Source: Dehalococcoidia bacterium (GTDB lineage: Bacteria; Chloroflexota; Dehalococcoidia; Lucifugimonadales; Lucifugimonadaceae). Taken from it: 11,520 bases of DNA. The notes beneath the pieces are model-generated. The model saw nothing but the letters and a program-made list of their open reading frames with translations. It did no database searches and was not told the DNA's origin. The translations under genes and the position numbers were made by a program. The first letter of the stretch is position 1. Every line of letters starts with the position of its first letter. The DNA lies in the NCBI GenBank assembly GCA_012270805.1, contig JAAXHR010000109.1:1-11520 (forward strand). The letters are read 5' to 3'. Shown one piece after another: positions 1 through 7,767 of the stretch.

Positions 1-585
1 GACGAAGCAAGAGCCTACTCCGAGACATTGGCTCGTGAAGAAGGCATGAGGTACGTTCACCCGGCAAACGAACCGATGCTCGTCGCCGGCGTCGGCACTT
101 ACACCCTCGAGATCCACGAAGACGTTAGCGACATCGACTACATCATCGTCCCGGTCGGTGCCGGGAGCGGTGCCTGCGGCGCGAGCATCGTAACCAAGAG
201 CCTATCGCCGAGCACCAAAATCGTCGGTGTCCAAGCCGAAGCCGCGCCCTCGGTCTATCTGTCTTGGAAAAAGATGGAAGGCCCCACCGTAGACGCCAAA
301 ATGGAAACCGCCGCCGAAGGGCTCGCCACCGGATCATCCTACGACTACCCAGTCGGCATGCTCCGAAAGTACCTCCACGACTTCCTTCTAGTGACCGAAG
401 ACGCCATCCAACGAGCCATCGTCACATTGATCGCCACCACCCGCACACTCGTCGAACACGCAGGCGCCACATCGCTCGCCGGAGCAGAATCGATCCGCGA
501 TCAGATTCGAGGCAAGCGCGTCGTCTTAATCGCCAGCGGCGCCAACATCACCGTCGAACAACTGAAAACAGTCATCGGAGAATAG
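1..585 (+). CDS. Threonine/serine dehydratase-like PLP enzyme, C-terminal part (5' end outside window)
   Basis: The frame is open from base 1, so the gene starts to the left and lacks its N-terminus, including the PLP lysine. The 194 visible codons match the second half of fold-type II PLP enzymes of the threonine ammonia-lyase group. They show an HP....LVAGVGTYTLEI segment, a VPVGAGSGACGAS glycine-rich loop that should hold the PLP phosphate, IVGVQAEAAPS after the next strand, LVEHAGATSLAGA, and a closing VVLIASGANIT. Family members deaminate threonine or serine to 2-oxoacids in the cytoplasm. There is no room for a C-terminal ACT regulatory domain, so it resembles the short catabolic or unregulated type. 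The glycine loop is not the usual GGGGL form, so the substrate is uncertain; a serine racemase or a diaminopropionate lyase-like enzyme are alternatives. The stop is TAG at 583-585, and the next gene begins 23 bases later on the same strand. Confidence 0.85.
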   Translation, partial: DEARAYSETLAREEGMRYVHPANEPMLVAGVGTYTLEIHEDVSDIDYIIVPVGAGSGACGASIVTKSLSPSTKIVGVQAEAAPSVYLSWKKMEGPTVDAKMETAAEGLATGSSYDYPVGMLRKYLHDFLLVTEDAIQRAIVTLIATTRTLVEHAGATSLAGAESIRDQIRGKRVVLIASGANITVEQLKTVIGE

Positions 586-608
586 CCTCAAGCCGGAAGC
601 AATCGGAG

Positions 609-3600
609 TTGCCTTCAGTCCAATCACAAACCACCGAACTCGACCGTCGCAACAACACCTCGATAGAGTTTCTCGGCAACATCTTGGATTGCCGAGACGC
701 TGGCGATTCCGAAAACGATATCCGCACCGCATTTCGCGACTTCGCCTTGCACACCGGATTAATCGCCGATGCCAAGGAAATCAAAACCGAGGTTCCTCCT
801 TCAAAGGACAGCATCAAGCGCGTCGATATGTACACGCGCAACACCTATATCGAGTTCAAAAGAAACCTCATCGTTAACGGGCAGATCGACCCAGACTATA
901 TCGCACAGCTAGACGGCTATCTGTTGGAATCGGTGAAATCCGGCTGGGGCATCGAGAACGGAATCCTCACCGACGGCCAGCACTACTTGAAACGCAACAT
1001 CGGCGAGAGCATCCTGCCGATCGCCCGGAACCCTGAGCACACCTTCGAGCGCCCAACTCAAGGCCCCGACCTCCGTGAATACCTCTTCGACATCATCAAC
1101 ACCGACGCGCGAAACATCGCGCCGAGTCCCGACACCCTTACCAAGCATCTCGCCGGCGGCAGCGACCTGCTGAAGCAAGCGACCGCGCTACTGAAAGACG
1201 CACACGACGCAAACCGCGACAACCCGACCGTAGCCGTCAAGCGAAAACTCTGGCAAGACCTGCTCGAAGTCGCACTCGGACAAGACTCGACGGGTGATCC
1301 CGATACCGCCGATTGGCTCTTCATACGCCACACTTATCTCACCACGTTAATCGCACTCATTCTTCAAGCACACTTCGAAATTGACATTGAACACCAAGCT
1401 GAACATGCTCCAGAAGCCCTGCTCAACGGCGACACTCTCCACGCGCATACCAACCTCAAAGGCGTCATCGAATCCGACCTTTTCCAGTGGTCCGCCGAAA
1501 TCGGCGCTACGCAGTACATCCGAGCCATCGCCAGAAAAGTGGCGCAATTCGACTGGTCCAAACGCGCAGACGAACTAGCCGCCATCCTCTATCAGAACAC
1601 CATCACAACCGAGGAACGCCGCAAGATGGGCGAGTACTACACCCCTCGCTGGCTTGCGCAAACCATTGTCGAAGAGTTGATCACCGACCCGCAAAACACC
1701 GTCGCCATGGACCCATCTTGCGGCTCGGGAACATTCATTGAATGCCTCGTTCGCAACATCATCAGCCACTCGGATAACCAACACCCCATCGAGACTCTTC
1801 GAAAACTTCAGAACAACGTCATCGGCATCGACCTGCATCCGGTAGCCGTCCAACTCGCAAAGGCGACGTGGGTGCTCAACTCAAGCGAAGTTATCGAGGA
1901 CGCACGAGACGACGGTCACCAGGACGACGTCTCACCGCCCATCTACCTCGGCGATTCTCTGCAACTGCGATACGAGCGCAACGTCCTGACTCGACCCGAC
2001 CACATAACCCTCCGCACCACTGAGCAGCTACCCGGCGAAACCGATACCGTCGCCTTCGACATCCCGATGTCTTTAGCTCGCGAAAGCGATCGCTTCGATC
2101 CCCTGCTCCTCGATCTGGCACAAGCCGTAGTCCACGGCACCGATTCCGACACCGTCCTGGATCAACACCAGATAACCGATGCCATAGAACGCGCCACCAT
2201 GACGCAGACCGCGGAGCAGATGCGGAAACTACAAGCCATAAACCGCGACCACGTCTGGGCCTACTATCTACGCAATATGGTGCGACCTGCCGTCATCTCC
2301 GAGCAACGCGTCAACGCCATCGTCGGCAATCCCCCATGGCTGACTTACAGCCGCAGCTCCGACATCGTCCGCGAGGAGCTAGTAAACCTCAGCCAGAACA
2401 CGTACGGCATCTGGGCCGGCGGTCGGCAGGCACCCAATCAGGATATTGCCACGTTGTTTTTCAGCCGTGTCACCGACCTGTATCTGAAACCAGATGGGCA
2501 AATCGGAATGGTCCTGCCTCATAGCGTACTGCACTCTGGACAGCACCTGAAGTGGCGCAGTGGCTACTGGCAGTCGCAAGGCGGCAACACTAAACACGCC
2601 GTCGTCGTCGATTTCACCACAAAGACACCATACGACCTAGACAATCTAGAACCCAACTCATTCTTCCCTATCGCCAGCGCGGTCGTGTTCGCACGAGCAC
2701 GCGAAAGCGGCAACGATTTCGACAGGATCAAACGACAGGCCCATGCGCTCGCGCCGGCACTAGTTGAGATATGGCGCGGACCTACCGACACCCCGCAAGT
2801 GACTCGCCGCGCAGAAACCCTGCACCACGACGACGGCAAGTTCCATTCGCCCTACGCCGACTTGACATCGCGTGGTGCTGATGTTTTCGACCGCCGCTTG
2901 TATTTCGTAACTACTGAACCAAACCAAACTAAAATGGCGGCACCCGGCACCTTCATCACCTATCCGCGCACGTCTGGTCAAGACAAAAAGAGATACGATG
3001 TCAGCGCGTTGCATGGCAATGTCGTCCACGAGGACAACCTATTTGACATCTATCTAGGCGAGAGCATCGCTCCCTACGTGGCGTTGCCACCGTTAACCGC
3101 CGCTTTGCCGGTGGACAAATCATCCATGACGCTACCGCTCGATCACAGCAGTTGCCCTGCGCATCCGAAAACTGGCAATATCAGGCACAACGCGTGCACG
3201 GTAGACGTCGCCCGCCTAGATGCCCGGATGCGATCGCGTTGGAACACGATGTCATCGCTTTGGGACGCCAACAAAGGCAAGAACGACAAAAAGTCTCTTT
3301 ATCAAAACCTCAACTACATCAACAAATTAACCAGCCAGCTGGAATGGCTCCGCGATCCCGGCGACCGTCCAGTTCGCATCGCCTACACAACCAGCGGCGA
3401 GCCTACAGCAACACTGATCAGCAACGATAAAGCCGTCTTAGACACCAATCTCTATCAAGTGACTTGCCGCACGTTAGACGAAGCATATTACCTACTCGCA
3501 ATAATCAACAGCAACGCGTTGGCAAAGGCTGCAAAACCTTTTTGTCCAACAAACTGGAAGAAAGAAATCCGTCACCTACACAAACATCTCTGGAAGCTAC

Positions 3601-3812
3601 CCATCCCGGGATACGATCCCAACGACGGCGACCACACCGATCTTTCACGGATGGGCCGGCGCGCGGCTGTAGAAGCGAAAACAGTAATCGCCGGTTTGGG
3701 ACCACCGGCTCCTTCCGTGACCAAAGCCCGATCCGTCCTGCGCCACAAATGGCAACCGAACAGCCTAACCGCTCAGCGGATCGAGGCGGCTGTCCAGCAG
3801 TTGTTGTCATGA
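609..3812 (+). CDS. Single-chain (type IIG-like) restriction-modification enzyme with N6-adenine DNA methyltransferase core
   Basis: This 1067-residue protein has three recognisable parts. Near the N-terminus lies D73 followed by IEFK (E82 and K84), a D...ExK signature like that of PD-(D/E)xK nucleases. A helical middle leads to GEYYTP (341-346), then methyltransferase motif I DPSCGSGTF (368-376, S-adenosylmethionine binding), GID at 406-408, and catalytic motif IV NPPW (574-577), typical of gamma-class N6-adenine methyltransferases. The segment LKPDGQIGMVLP follows. The C-terminal third ends with YYLLAIINS and LPIPGYDP (997-1004), as in the target-recognition regions of Eco57I/type IIL enzymes. 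Such enzymes methylate adenine in a target and cut nearby from one polypeptide; PglX-like methylases of BREX are an alternative but lack this nuclease part. I chose TTG at 609, with GGAAG ten bases upstream; the first in-frame ATG (828) would delete part of the nuclease motif. It may be co-transcribed with the dehydratase. No separate specificity subunit is seen. Confidence 0.85.
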   Translation: MPSVQSQTTELDRRNNTSIEFLGNILDCRDAGDSENDIRTAFRDFALHTGLIADAKEIKTEVPPSKDSIKRVDMYTRNTYIEFKRNLIVNGQIDPDYIAQLDGYLLESVKSGWGIENGILTDGQHYLKRNIGESILPIARNPEHTFERPTQGPDLREYLFDIINTDARNIAPSPDTLTKHLAGGSDLLKQATALLKDAHDANRDNPTVAVKRKLWQDLLEVALGQDSTGDPDTADWLFIRHTYLTTLIALILQAHFEIDIEHQAEHAPEALLNGDTLHAHTNLKGVIESDLFQWSAEIGATQYIRAIARKVAQFDWSKRADELAAILYQNTITTEERRKMGEYYTPRWLAQTIVEELITDPQNTVAMDPSCGSGTFIECLVRNIISHSDNQHPIETLRKLQNNVIGIDLHPVAVQLAKATWVLNSSEVIEDARDDGHQDDVSPPIYLGDSLQLRYERNVLTRPDHITLRTTEQLPGETDTVAFDIPMSLARESDRFDPLLLDLAQAVVHGTDSDTVLDQHQITDAIERATMTQTAEQMRKLQAINRDHVWAYYLRNMVRPAVISEQRVNAIVGNPPWLTYSRSSDIVREELVNLSQNTYGIWAGGRQAPNQDIATLFFSRVTDLYLKPDGQIGMVLPHSVLHSGQHLKWRSGYWQSQGGNTKHAVVVDFTTKTPYDLDNLEPNSFFPIASAVVFARARESGNDFDRIKRQAHALAPALVEIWRGPTDTPQVTRRAETLHHDDGKFHSPYADLTSRGADVFDRRLYFVTTEPNQTKMAAPGTFITYPRTSGQDKKRYDVSALHGNVVHEDNLFDIYLGESIAPYVALPPLTAALPVDKSSMTLPLDHSSCPAHPKTGNIRHNACTVDVARLDARMRSRWNTMSSLWDANKGKNDKKSLYQNLNYINKLTSQLEWLRDPGDRPVRIAYTTSGEPTATLISNDKAVLDTNLYQVTCRTLDEAYYLLAIINSNALAKAAKPFCPTNWKKEIRHLHKHLWKLPIPGYDPNDGDHTDLSRMGRRAAVEAKTVIAGLGPPAPSVTKARSVLRHKWQPNSLTAQRIEAAVQQLLS

Positions 3813-3980
3813 CTGGGGTGGGGCGGCATCCCATCGCTCATGTTCAACCTTGCTCCACATCCGCGAATCCCGCCAATCTGACTGGGCATTAGCGACATTT
3901 ACGATCGACCGTCATTCGTTGTCAAGGTAACGTTGATGCTACGACACGAAGTGAAATATTTGATGTGCAACTATCGAAGA
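3813..3980. other. Intergenic region between convergent genes
   Basis: This 168-base gap separates the ends of the restriction-modification-like gene and the DUF4145 gene. I see only a weak 5-bp hairpin near 3820 without a T tract, and no coding potential supported by homology. Base composition falls from GC-rich to more AT-rich towards the DUF4145 gene, so a junction of the low-GC block may lie here. Confidence 0.5.
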
Positions 3981-4739
3981 CTAGGATGTCGTCTGGATTG
4001 AACCTAATATGGGTTTGCCTAAACCTTCTACTTTGTCTTTAAGAGGATCTAACCTTGCCCGTCTACGTGCAGGTTCTACATAATAGAACAAAAAGAGTTC
4101 TTCGAGAAGTTGGATGCAACTTTCTGCCTCGTTTGGTTCAACGTCCACCAACGTCAACGTCTGTCGATCAGTAAGTGGATGGGCACCAAAGTTACCGAAA
4201 TTGCGAATCAAGTCGACTGCAATGCGCAGATCCTCTGGTGTCGACTGGTCTTTCACCATCGCTTCGACTTGATCGAAGAGCGATTTTCCCTTAAAGTTCC
4301 GATCGTTCAAAACGCACTGCAATGCTCTTCTAACCAGAATCGCGGCCGCCTTTGGACTCACGTCCACGACCTTTATTGCTTCCGAGTAATCTTCGAAAAA
4401 TGCAGAAGGAACTAGATTCCCGAAATGTTCCGTATCACGCTTCTTGAATTGTGGCAGAACCAACCTAAGAGTTTCGTTTTTTGGTTGATAACCGTCATCA
4501 ACTTTTTCGACTTCAAACACGTACGCGACCATCTGCGAACAAGCCAGACATTCATCACCAATAATCGACCAAGGAGATTTCGGAGTAGGAGGTCTCGTTT
4601 CATGAAAAAACCGGGGATCGTAGTGCCGCGAAGGCACGTTCTCCGTTGCCCATTGGAATTCCACTGTTGTCAAACAACTCGGACATTCCATCACATTCGG
4701 CAGGAGGCCGTTTATCAGTTTCCAATCGACGTAAACCAT
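3981..4739 (-). CDS. Zinc-ribbon plus DUF4145 (HEPN-like) domain protein
   Basis: The 252-residue product begins with a probable zinc ribbon: C19-P-S-C22 and C64-L-A-C67. Residues about 108-225 match DUF4145: an EDYSEA segment, SPKAAAILVRRALQ (128-141), and RNFGNFGAHPL (179-189) with R179, N183 and H187. DUF4145 is a helical domain seen alone or fused to type I restriction subunits and close to defence genes; I recall it being grouped with HEPN folds, but R-x7-H here is not the canonical HEPN RNase spacing, so nuclease activity is not claimed. There is no signal peptide or membrane helix, so it should be cytoplasmic. The gene is distinctly AT-richer than its neighbours (43, 38 and 52% GC in three 60-base lines), suggesting transfer. 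ATG 4739 has no good Shine-Dalgarno. It lies 66 bases downstream of the orphan gene on the same strand, so co-transcription is possible. Confidence 0.75.
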   Translation of the reverse strand: MVYVDWKLINGLLPNVMECPSCLTTVEFQWATENVPSRHYDPRFFHETRPPTPKSPWSIIGDECLACSQMVAYVFEVEKVDDGYQPKNETLRLVLPQFKKRDTEHFGNLVPSAFFEDYSEAIKVVDVSPKAAAILVRRALQCVLNDRNFKGKSLFDQVEAMVKDQSTPEDLRIAVDLIRNFGNFGAHPLTDRQTLTLVDVEPNEAESCIQLLEELFLFYYVEPARRRARLDPLKDKVEGLGKPILGSIQTTS

Positions 4740-4805
4740 TTCAGATTTCTTTTTTTAGAACTACCATAATCGCTAGAGTTGTGAAGGGGTCATCGGCCAT
4801 CCCCC

Positions 4806-5570
4806 CTATCCAGAATCGATTCCCGCAATATCCTCGTCGATCTTCTTCAACCGCAGGTAGTCTTCGCGGTATAGGCAGTAGGCACGCTCGACGTAAAGCC
4901 GGGCTAACTCTGATGCGCGTGGCGAGGTCGAGGTCGCGGCTGCTACTATCTTCGAGATTTCACGATTCGCCGGGAGGTAGCGACCGATCGCACGGATCTT
5001 CGCCTCCGTCTCCAGCGCCGTATCCCGGTCGCCAGATTCCACCGAGTAACGCATTCGGCCCATCTGCTGCGATAGCTCGGTCAACAACTCCGCCTCATCC
5101 ATCCAGCCGTACATCAGGTCGTAGCCAGGTTCGTCGAAGTCATCCTCCTCGCCAAGCGCATCGATCGCGACATCAAGGTCGTCGCCATCGCCATGTGCTT
5201 CGCTGTAGAGTCGACCGTACTCCGCGCTCGCCTCGTTCACGCGCTCCATCATCTCGAATGCGTCGCCGAACGAAATCGTGCCGCCAAACACCAGATCGTC
5301 GTCTCTGATTGCAGCAATCCTTTGAGCTTCGTCGAGGCTCTTGAAAGGCTCGGGCGCAGGCGGAAACGCGAAGGACGAGATGACGTTCGCTGACATCTCC
5401 GCAACTTGACCCGCAAGAAACGGCGGCATGTACTTGCCGATGTCCAGCGGCACCGGCAGGATCACGATGTAGGTGACACCGATCGCGTCGTTGTCGTTCG
5501 CGTCACGGAAGTAGACGAGCGCGTGACCGCACGGACGGTCGACATCACCTCTTTCGAATTCGAGGTCCAT
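4806..5570 (-). CDS. Acidic protein of unknown family
   Basis: I do not recognise the family. The 254-residue product has an N-terminal globular-looking half, including GVTYIVILPVPLDIGKYMPP (31-50), then GGTISFGDAFEMMERV. A very acidic stretch follows around 127-161, with runs such as DGDDLD and EEDDFDE. The C-terminal half is helical and charged (about 160-250), possibly a coiled coil ending LRLKKIDEDIAGIDSG. There is no signal peptide or convincing membrane helix. The frame stays open up to GTG 5741, but those extra 57 codons abut the divergent dihydroorotate dehydrogenase start and leave no promoter, so ATG 5570 (with AGAG about ten bases upstream) is preferred. The coding region is GC-rich (67% in one line), unlike the DUF4145 gene downstream. 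An adaptor, chaperone-like or regulatory role would be guesswork. Confidence 0.65.
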   Translation of the reverse strand: MDLEFERGDVDRPCGHALVYFRDANDNDAIGVTYIVILPVPLDIGKYMPPFLAGQVAEMSANVISSFAFPPAPEPFKSLDEAQRIAAIRDDDLVFGGTISFGDAFEMMERVNEASAEYGRLYSEAHGDGDDLDVAIDALGEEDDFDEPGYDLMYGWMDEAELLTELSQQMGRMRYSVESGDRDTALETEAKIRAIGRYLPANREISKIVAAATSTSPRASELARLYVERAYCLYREDYLRLKKIDEDIAGIDSG

Positions 5571-5703
5571 AGCTTTGACAATCTCTAGACTTTGTCGGGT
5601 TGCCCGTTCATACTGCAACAGAGAGCATCTAGCAGAATTTCCAACGGCATCGCGGCACAGATATGAGAAAATGATAACCGCATCGCAACGTTTCGATTCT
5701 ACG

Positions 5704-5732
5704 TTGTCGAACTTCAATCTCCGAACTAAAAC
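5704..5732 (+). promoter_or_regulatory. Possible sigma70-like promoter of pyrD
   Basis: TTGTCG (5704-5709) and TAAAAC (5727-5732) are separated by 17 bases, each matching four of six consensus positions. Transcription would start close to GTG 5742, giving an almost leaderless mRNA. That would fit the absence of a Shine-Dalgarno before that start. A chance match is quite possible. Confidence 0.25.
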
Positions 5733-5741
5733 CGTCAACAC

Positions 5742-6782
5742 GTGTACAAACGGCTGGTAAGACCGCTCCTCTTCTCGCTAGACGAAGAGCAAAGCCACGC
5801 ACTTTCCGAGTACGCGTTGCACGTACCGCTCATCTGGAAGACGCTTGGAGCCCAAGCCAGGCGCGGCGACCCGGCGCTGAAGACTAAAGTCGCCGGTGTC
5901 GAGTTGCCTTCTCCGATAGGACTAGCCGCCGGCTACGACAAGAACTGCCGAGTGCTGAAACCGTTAATCGATCTCGGTTTCGGTTTCGTCTGCGGCGGCA
6001 CTGTAACCTTGGCCGAACGCGCTGGCAACCCGCGAAGACGGATGGTCCGCTTGCCAGAATCCGCCGCCCTCCTCAACGCTCTCGGATTTCCCGGCGAAGG
6101 CCTATCCCGCATCAGGCCGCGTCTGGCACGACTGGGTAGATATCGCTCACAGACCTTCGCCAGCATCTCCGGCTCGATCGAGGAACAGATCGCGGAATGC
6201 TACCGCACCATCGCACCCCTCGTCGCAGGCGTCGAACTCAACATATCGAGCCCCAACACCGTCGGGCTGCGCGTATTCCACGATCCAGCCAGACTACGCG
6301 ACCTCGTCGGGTTGTTACGAAAGTCGGAAACTCGTTCGACACCTCTATTGGTCAAACTGCCGCCGTGGACAAACGAACCCGACGCTCGCCGCACGGCCTT
6401 GGCCCTTGCCGAAACCGCGGTCAACTCAGGTGCCGACGGCCTGGTGATCGCAAACACAGTCCCGATTGAAGATGGCCGACTCGCCGTGGGCAAAGGCGGT
6501 CTCAGCGGCGCACCCCTGCTAAACAACACCGAACGCATGACCGCCGAGGTAGCCGCTCTTTTGGGCAAACACGCGAGCATCGTCTCCTGCGGCGGCATCT
6601 CCGAGCCTGAACACGTATGGCGCATGTTCGCCGCTGGGGCATCAGCGGTTCAGCTCTACACCAGCATGGTCTACGAAGGTCCCGCCCTACCCGGACGTCT
6701 GAACCGTGGACTGTTAACGCTGATGGAGGCAGAAGGCATCAAATCCCTCGCGGATATCTCTGGTCCGCCGCCGTATCAGTAG
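5742..6782 (+). CDS. pyrD: Dihydroorotate dehydrogenase, class 2 (quinone-dependent) type
   Basis: This 346-residue flavoenzyme oxidises dihydroorotate to orotate, the fourth step of pyrimidine synthesis, and should be membrane-associated, passing electrons to quinone. It starts with MYKRLVRPLLFSLDEEQSH, the N-terminal helix of class 2 enzymes. Active-site residues are present: AAGYDK with K67, LLN with N112, NISSPNT (167-173) with N167, base S170 and N172, LLVKLPP with K205, IANT with N238-T239, then GGLSGAPL and SCGGI for FMN phosphate. S170 as base, rather than cysteine, supports class 2. Differences from E. coli PyrD are GFPGEG in place of GFNN.G and SISGS where NIGK is usual, so it is a divergent member. 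Start GTG 5742 fits the family N-terminus but lacks a Shine-Dalgarno. It ends 10 bases before the convergent ribokinase gene. No other pyr genes are in the window. Confidence 0.9.
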   Translation: MYKRLVRPLLFSLDEEQSHALSEYALHVPLIWKTLGAQARRGDPALKTKVAGVELPSPIGLAAGYDKNCRVLKPLIDLGFGFVCGGTVTLAERAGNPRRRMVRLPESAALLNALGFPGEGLSRIRPRLARLGRYRSQTFASISGSIEEQIAECYRTIAPLVAGVELNISSPNTVGLRVFHDPARLRDLVGLLRKSETRSTPLLVKLPPWTNEPDARRTALALAETAVNSGADGLVIANTVPIEDGRLAVGKGGLSGAPLLNNTERMTAEVAALLGKHASIVSCGGISEPEHVWRMFAAGASAVQLYTSMVYEGPALPGRLNRGLLTLMEAEGIKSLADISGPPPYQ

Positions 6783-6792
6783 GTCCTAGAAC

Positions 6793-7767
6793 TCAGGTTG
6801 CCGAAGCCACCAACTCCAATACCTCATCGCGGTAAGGCATCGCAGACTGAGTCCCAGGTCGCGACACGCACAAAGCACCAGCCGCCATTGCCAAACGGAT
6901 CGCATCCTCGAGACCGTTGCCTTCACACAACGCACGTCCCAACACTCCAGCAAACGCATCGCCCGCCGCAACTGTCGCAACCGCATCCACCTCGAACGGC
7001 GGCATATGCCCGCGCAATCCGTCAGACGACACAAACACTCCATCGCCCGCCATCGTGACGATGACGCATGCGCAGCCGCGCAACTCGCGTATCTTGTCGG
7101 CAGCGCGTTCCGCCGAACCAACATCGCTGATCGCCACACCAGACAACGCTTCCGCTTCGATCGCGTTGGGTGTCACAATATCCGCGTAGCCGTAAAATCC
7201 GTCCGGCACCTCATCGGTCGATATTGCAGGCGCTGGATCCAGCACGACTGACACCCCACGCTTCTGCGCCGCAACCATCGCTCTCAAACTGCACTCCAAA
7301 GGTATCTCCTGTTGCACCAGCAAGACTCCGGCATCAGACATCGCTTCGATCGTCGCATCCGCCTCGACATCACCGCACTTGCCGTTCCCACCATAGATGG
7401 CATGAACAAAGTTCTCGCCGGTCAGATCGATGAAGATGATCGCCACACCCGTCTCGATCTCCGTATCGGTCGTAACGGTGCTCATGTCAACGCCCTGCTC
7501 GGACATGAAACCCCGCAACTCGTTGCCGAACGCATCATCCCCTACTCGACCAAACATCTTCACCGCACCGCCCGTACCACCCGCGAATCGCGCTGCGGCA
7601 ACTGATTGGTTGCCGGCCTTGCCGCCTCCAGAGGTATAGAGCCGGTCGCACACGAACGTCTCGCCGGGCCGCGCCAACCGCTCCGTCTCGATCAGCAAGT
7701 CCATATTGATCGCGCCCAGCAGTAGTATCGTCTTAGAAGTCTCGACTTGTATGCTTTTATCGGTCAT
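6793..7767 (-). CDS. rbsK: Ribokinase-like sugar kinase (PfkB family)
   Basis: The 324-residue product matches ribokinase end to end. It has LLLGAINMD (D23, sugar binding), the GG signature GGGKAGNQSVAAAR (47-60), GRVGDDAFG, QQE (152-154), DPAP (177-180), TPNAIEAE, VIVTMAGDGV, and AAGDAF with catalytic base D270. The end resembles E. coli RbsK (SRPGTQSAMPYRDEV). It should phosphorylate ribose or a similar sugar with ATP in the cytoplasm. Two oddities: the signature reads GGKAGNQ rather than GGKGANQ, and A264 stands where E. coli RbsK has D249, a ligand of the activating monovalent cation. Substrate is therefore less sure; other ribokinase-like enzymes are possible. ATG 7767 has a GAG five bases upstream; ATG 7785 adds six residues but has no Shine-Dalgarno. 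The start overlaps that of the divergent membrane gene. No ribose transporter or lac-type repressor gene is nearby. Confidence 0.85.
   Translation of the reverse strand: MTDKSIQVETSKTILLLGAINMDLLIETERLARPGETFVCDRLYTSGGGKAGNQSVAAARFAGGTGGAVKMFGRVGDDAFGNELRGFMSEQGVDMSTVTTDTEIETGVAIIFIDLTGENFVHAIYGGNGKCGDVEADATIEAMSDAGVLLVQQEIPLECSLRAMVAAQKRGVSVVLDPAPAISTDEVPDGFYGYADIVTPNAIEAEALSGVAISDVGSAERAADKIRELRGCACVIVTMAGDGVFVSSDGLRGHMPPFEVDAVATVAAGDAFAGVLGRALCEGNGLEDAIRLAMAAGALCVSRPGTQSAMPYRDEVLELVASAT

Noticed and set aside
264..608. Upstream open extension of the restriction-modification frame overlapping the dehydratase gene
   Set aside because: The extra 115 residues are arginine/histidine-rich, as expected from an out-of-frame reading of GC-rich coding DNA, and they overlap a clear conserved gene.
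3464..3892. 142-residue plus-strand open frame at the end of the restriction-modification gene
   Set aside because: Out of frame with the conserved C-terminal YYLLAIINS/LPIPG region, low-complexity basic composition.
4110..4769. Plus-strand open frames over the DUF4145 gene
   Set aside because: They are antisense to a protein with a clear zinc ribbon and DUF4145 core and show no family features.
4785..4806. GGGG...CCCC hairpin as terminator between the orphan and DUF4145 genes
   Set aside because: Only four pairs, a long loop, and no T tract on either strand next to the stem.
5571..5741. 57-codon N-terminal extension of the orphan gene up to GTG 5741
   Set aside because: It would abut the pyrD start with no promoter space, and ATG 5570 gives a more natural start.
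6200..6625. 141-residue antisense open frame inside pyrD
   Set aside because: No recognisable domain, and the opposite strand carries well-conserved pyrD motifs throughout.
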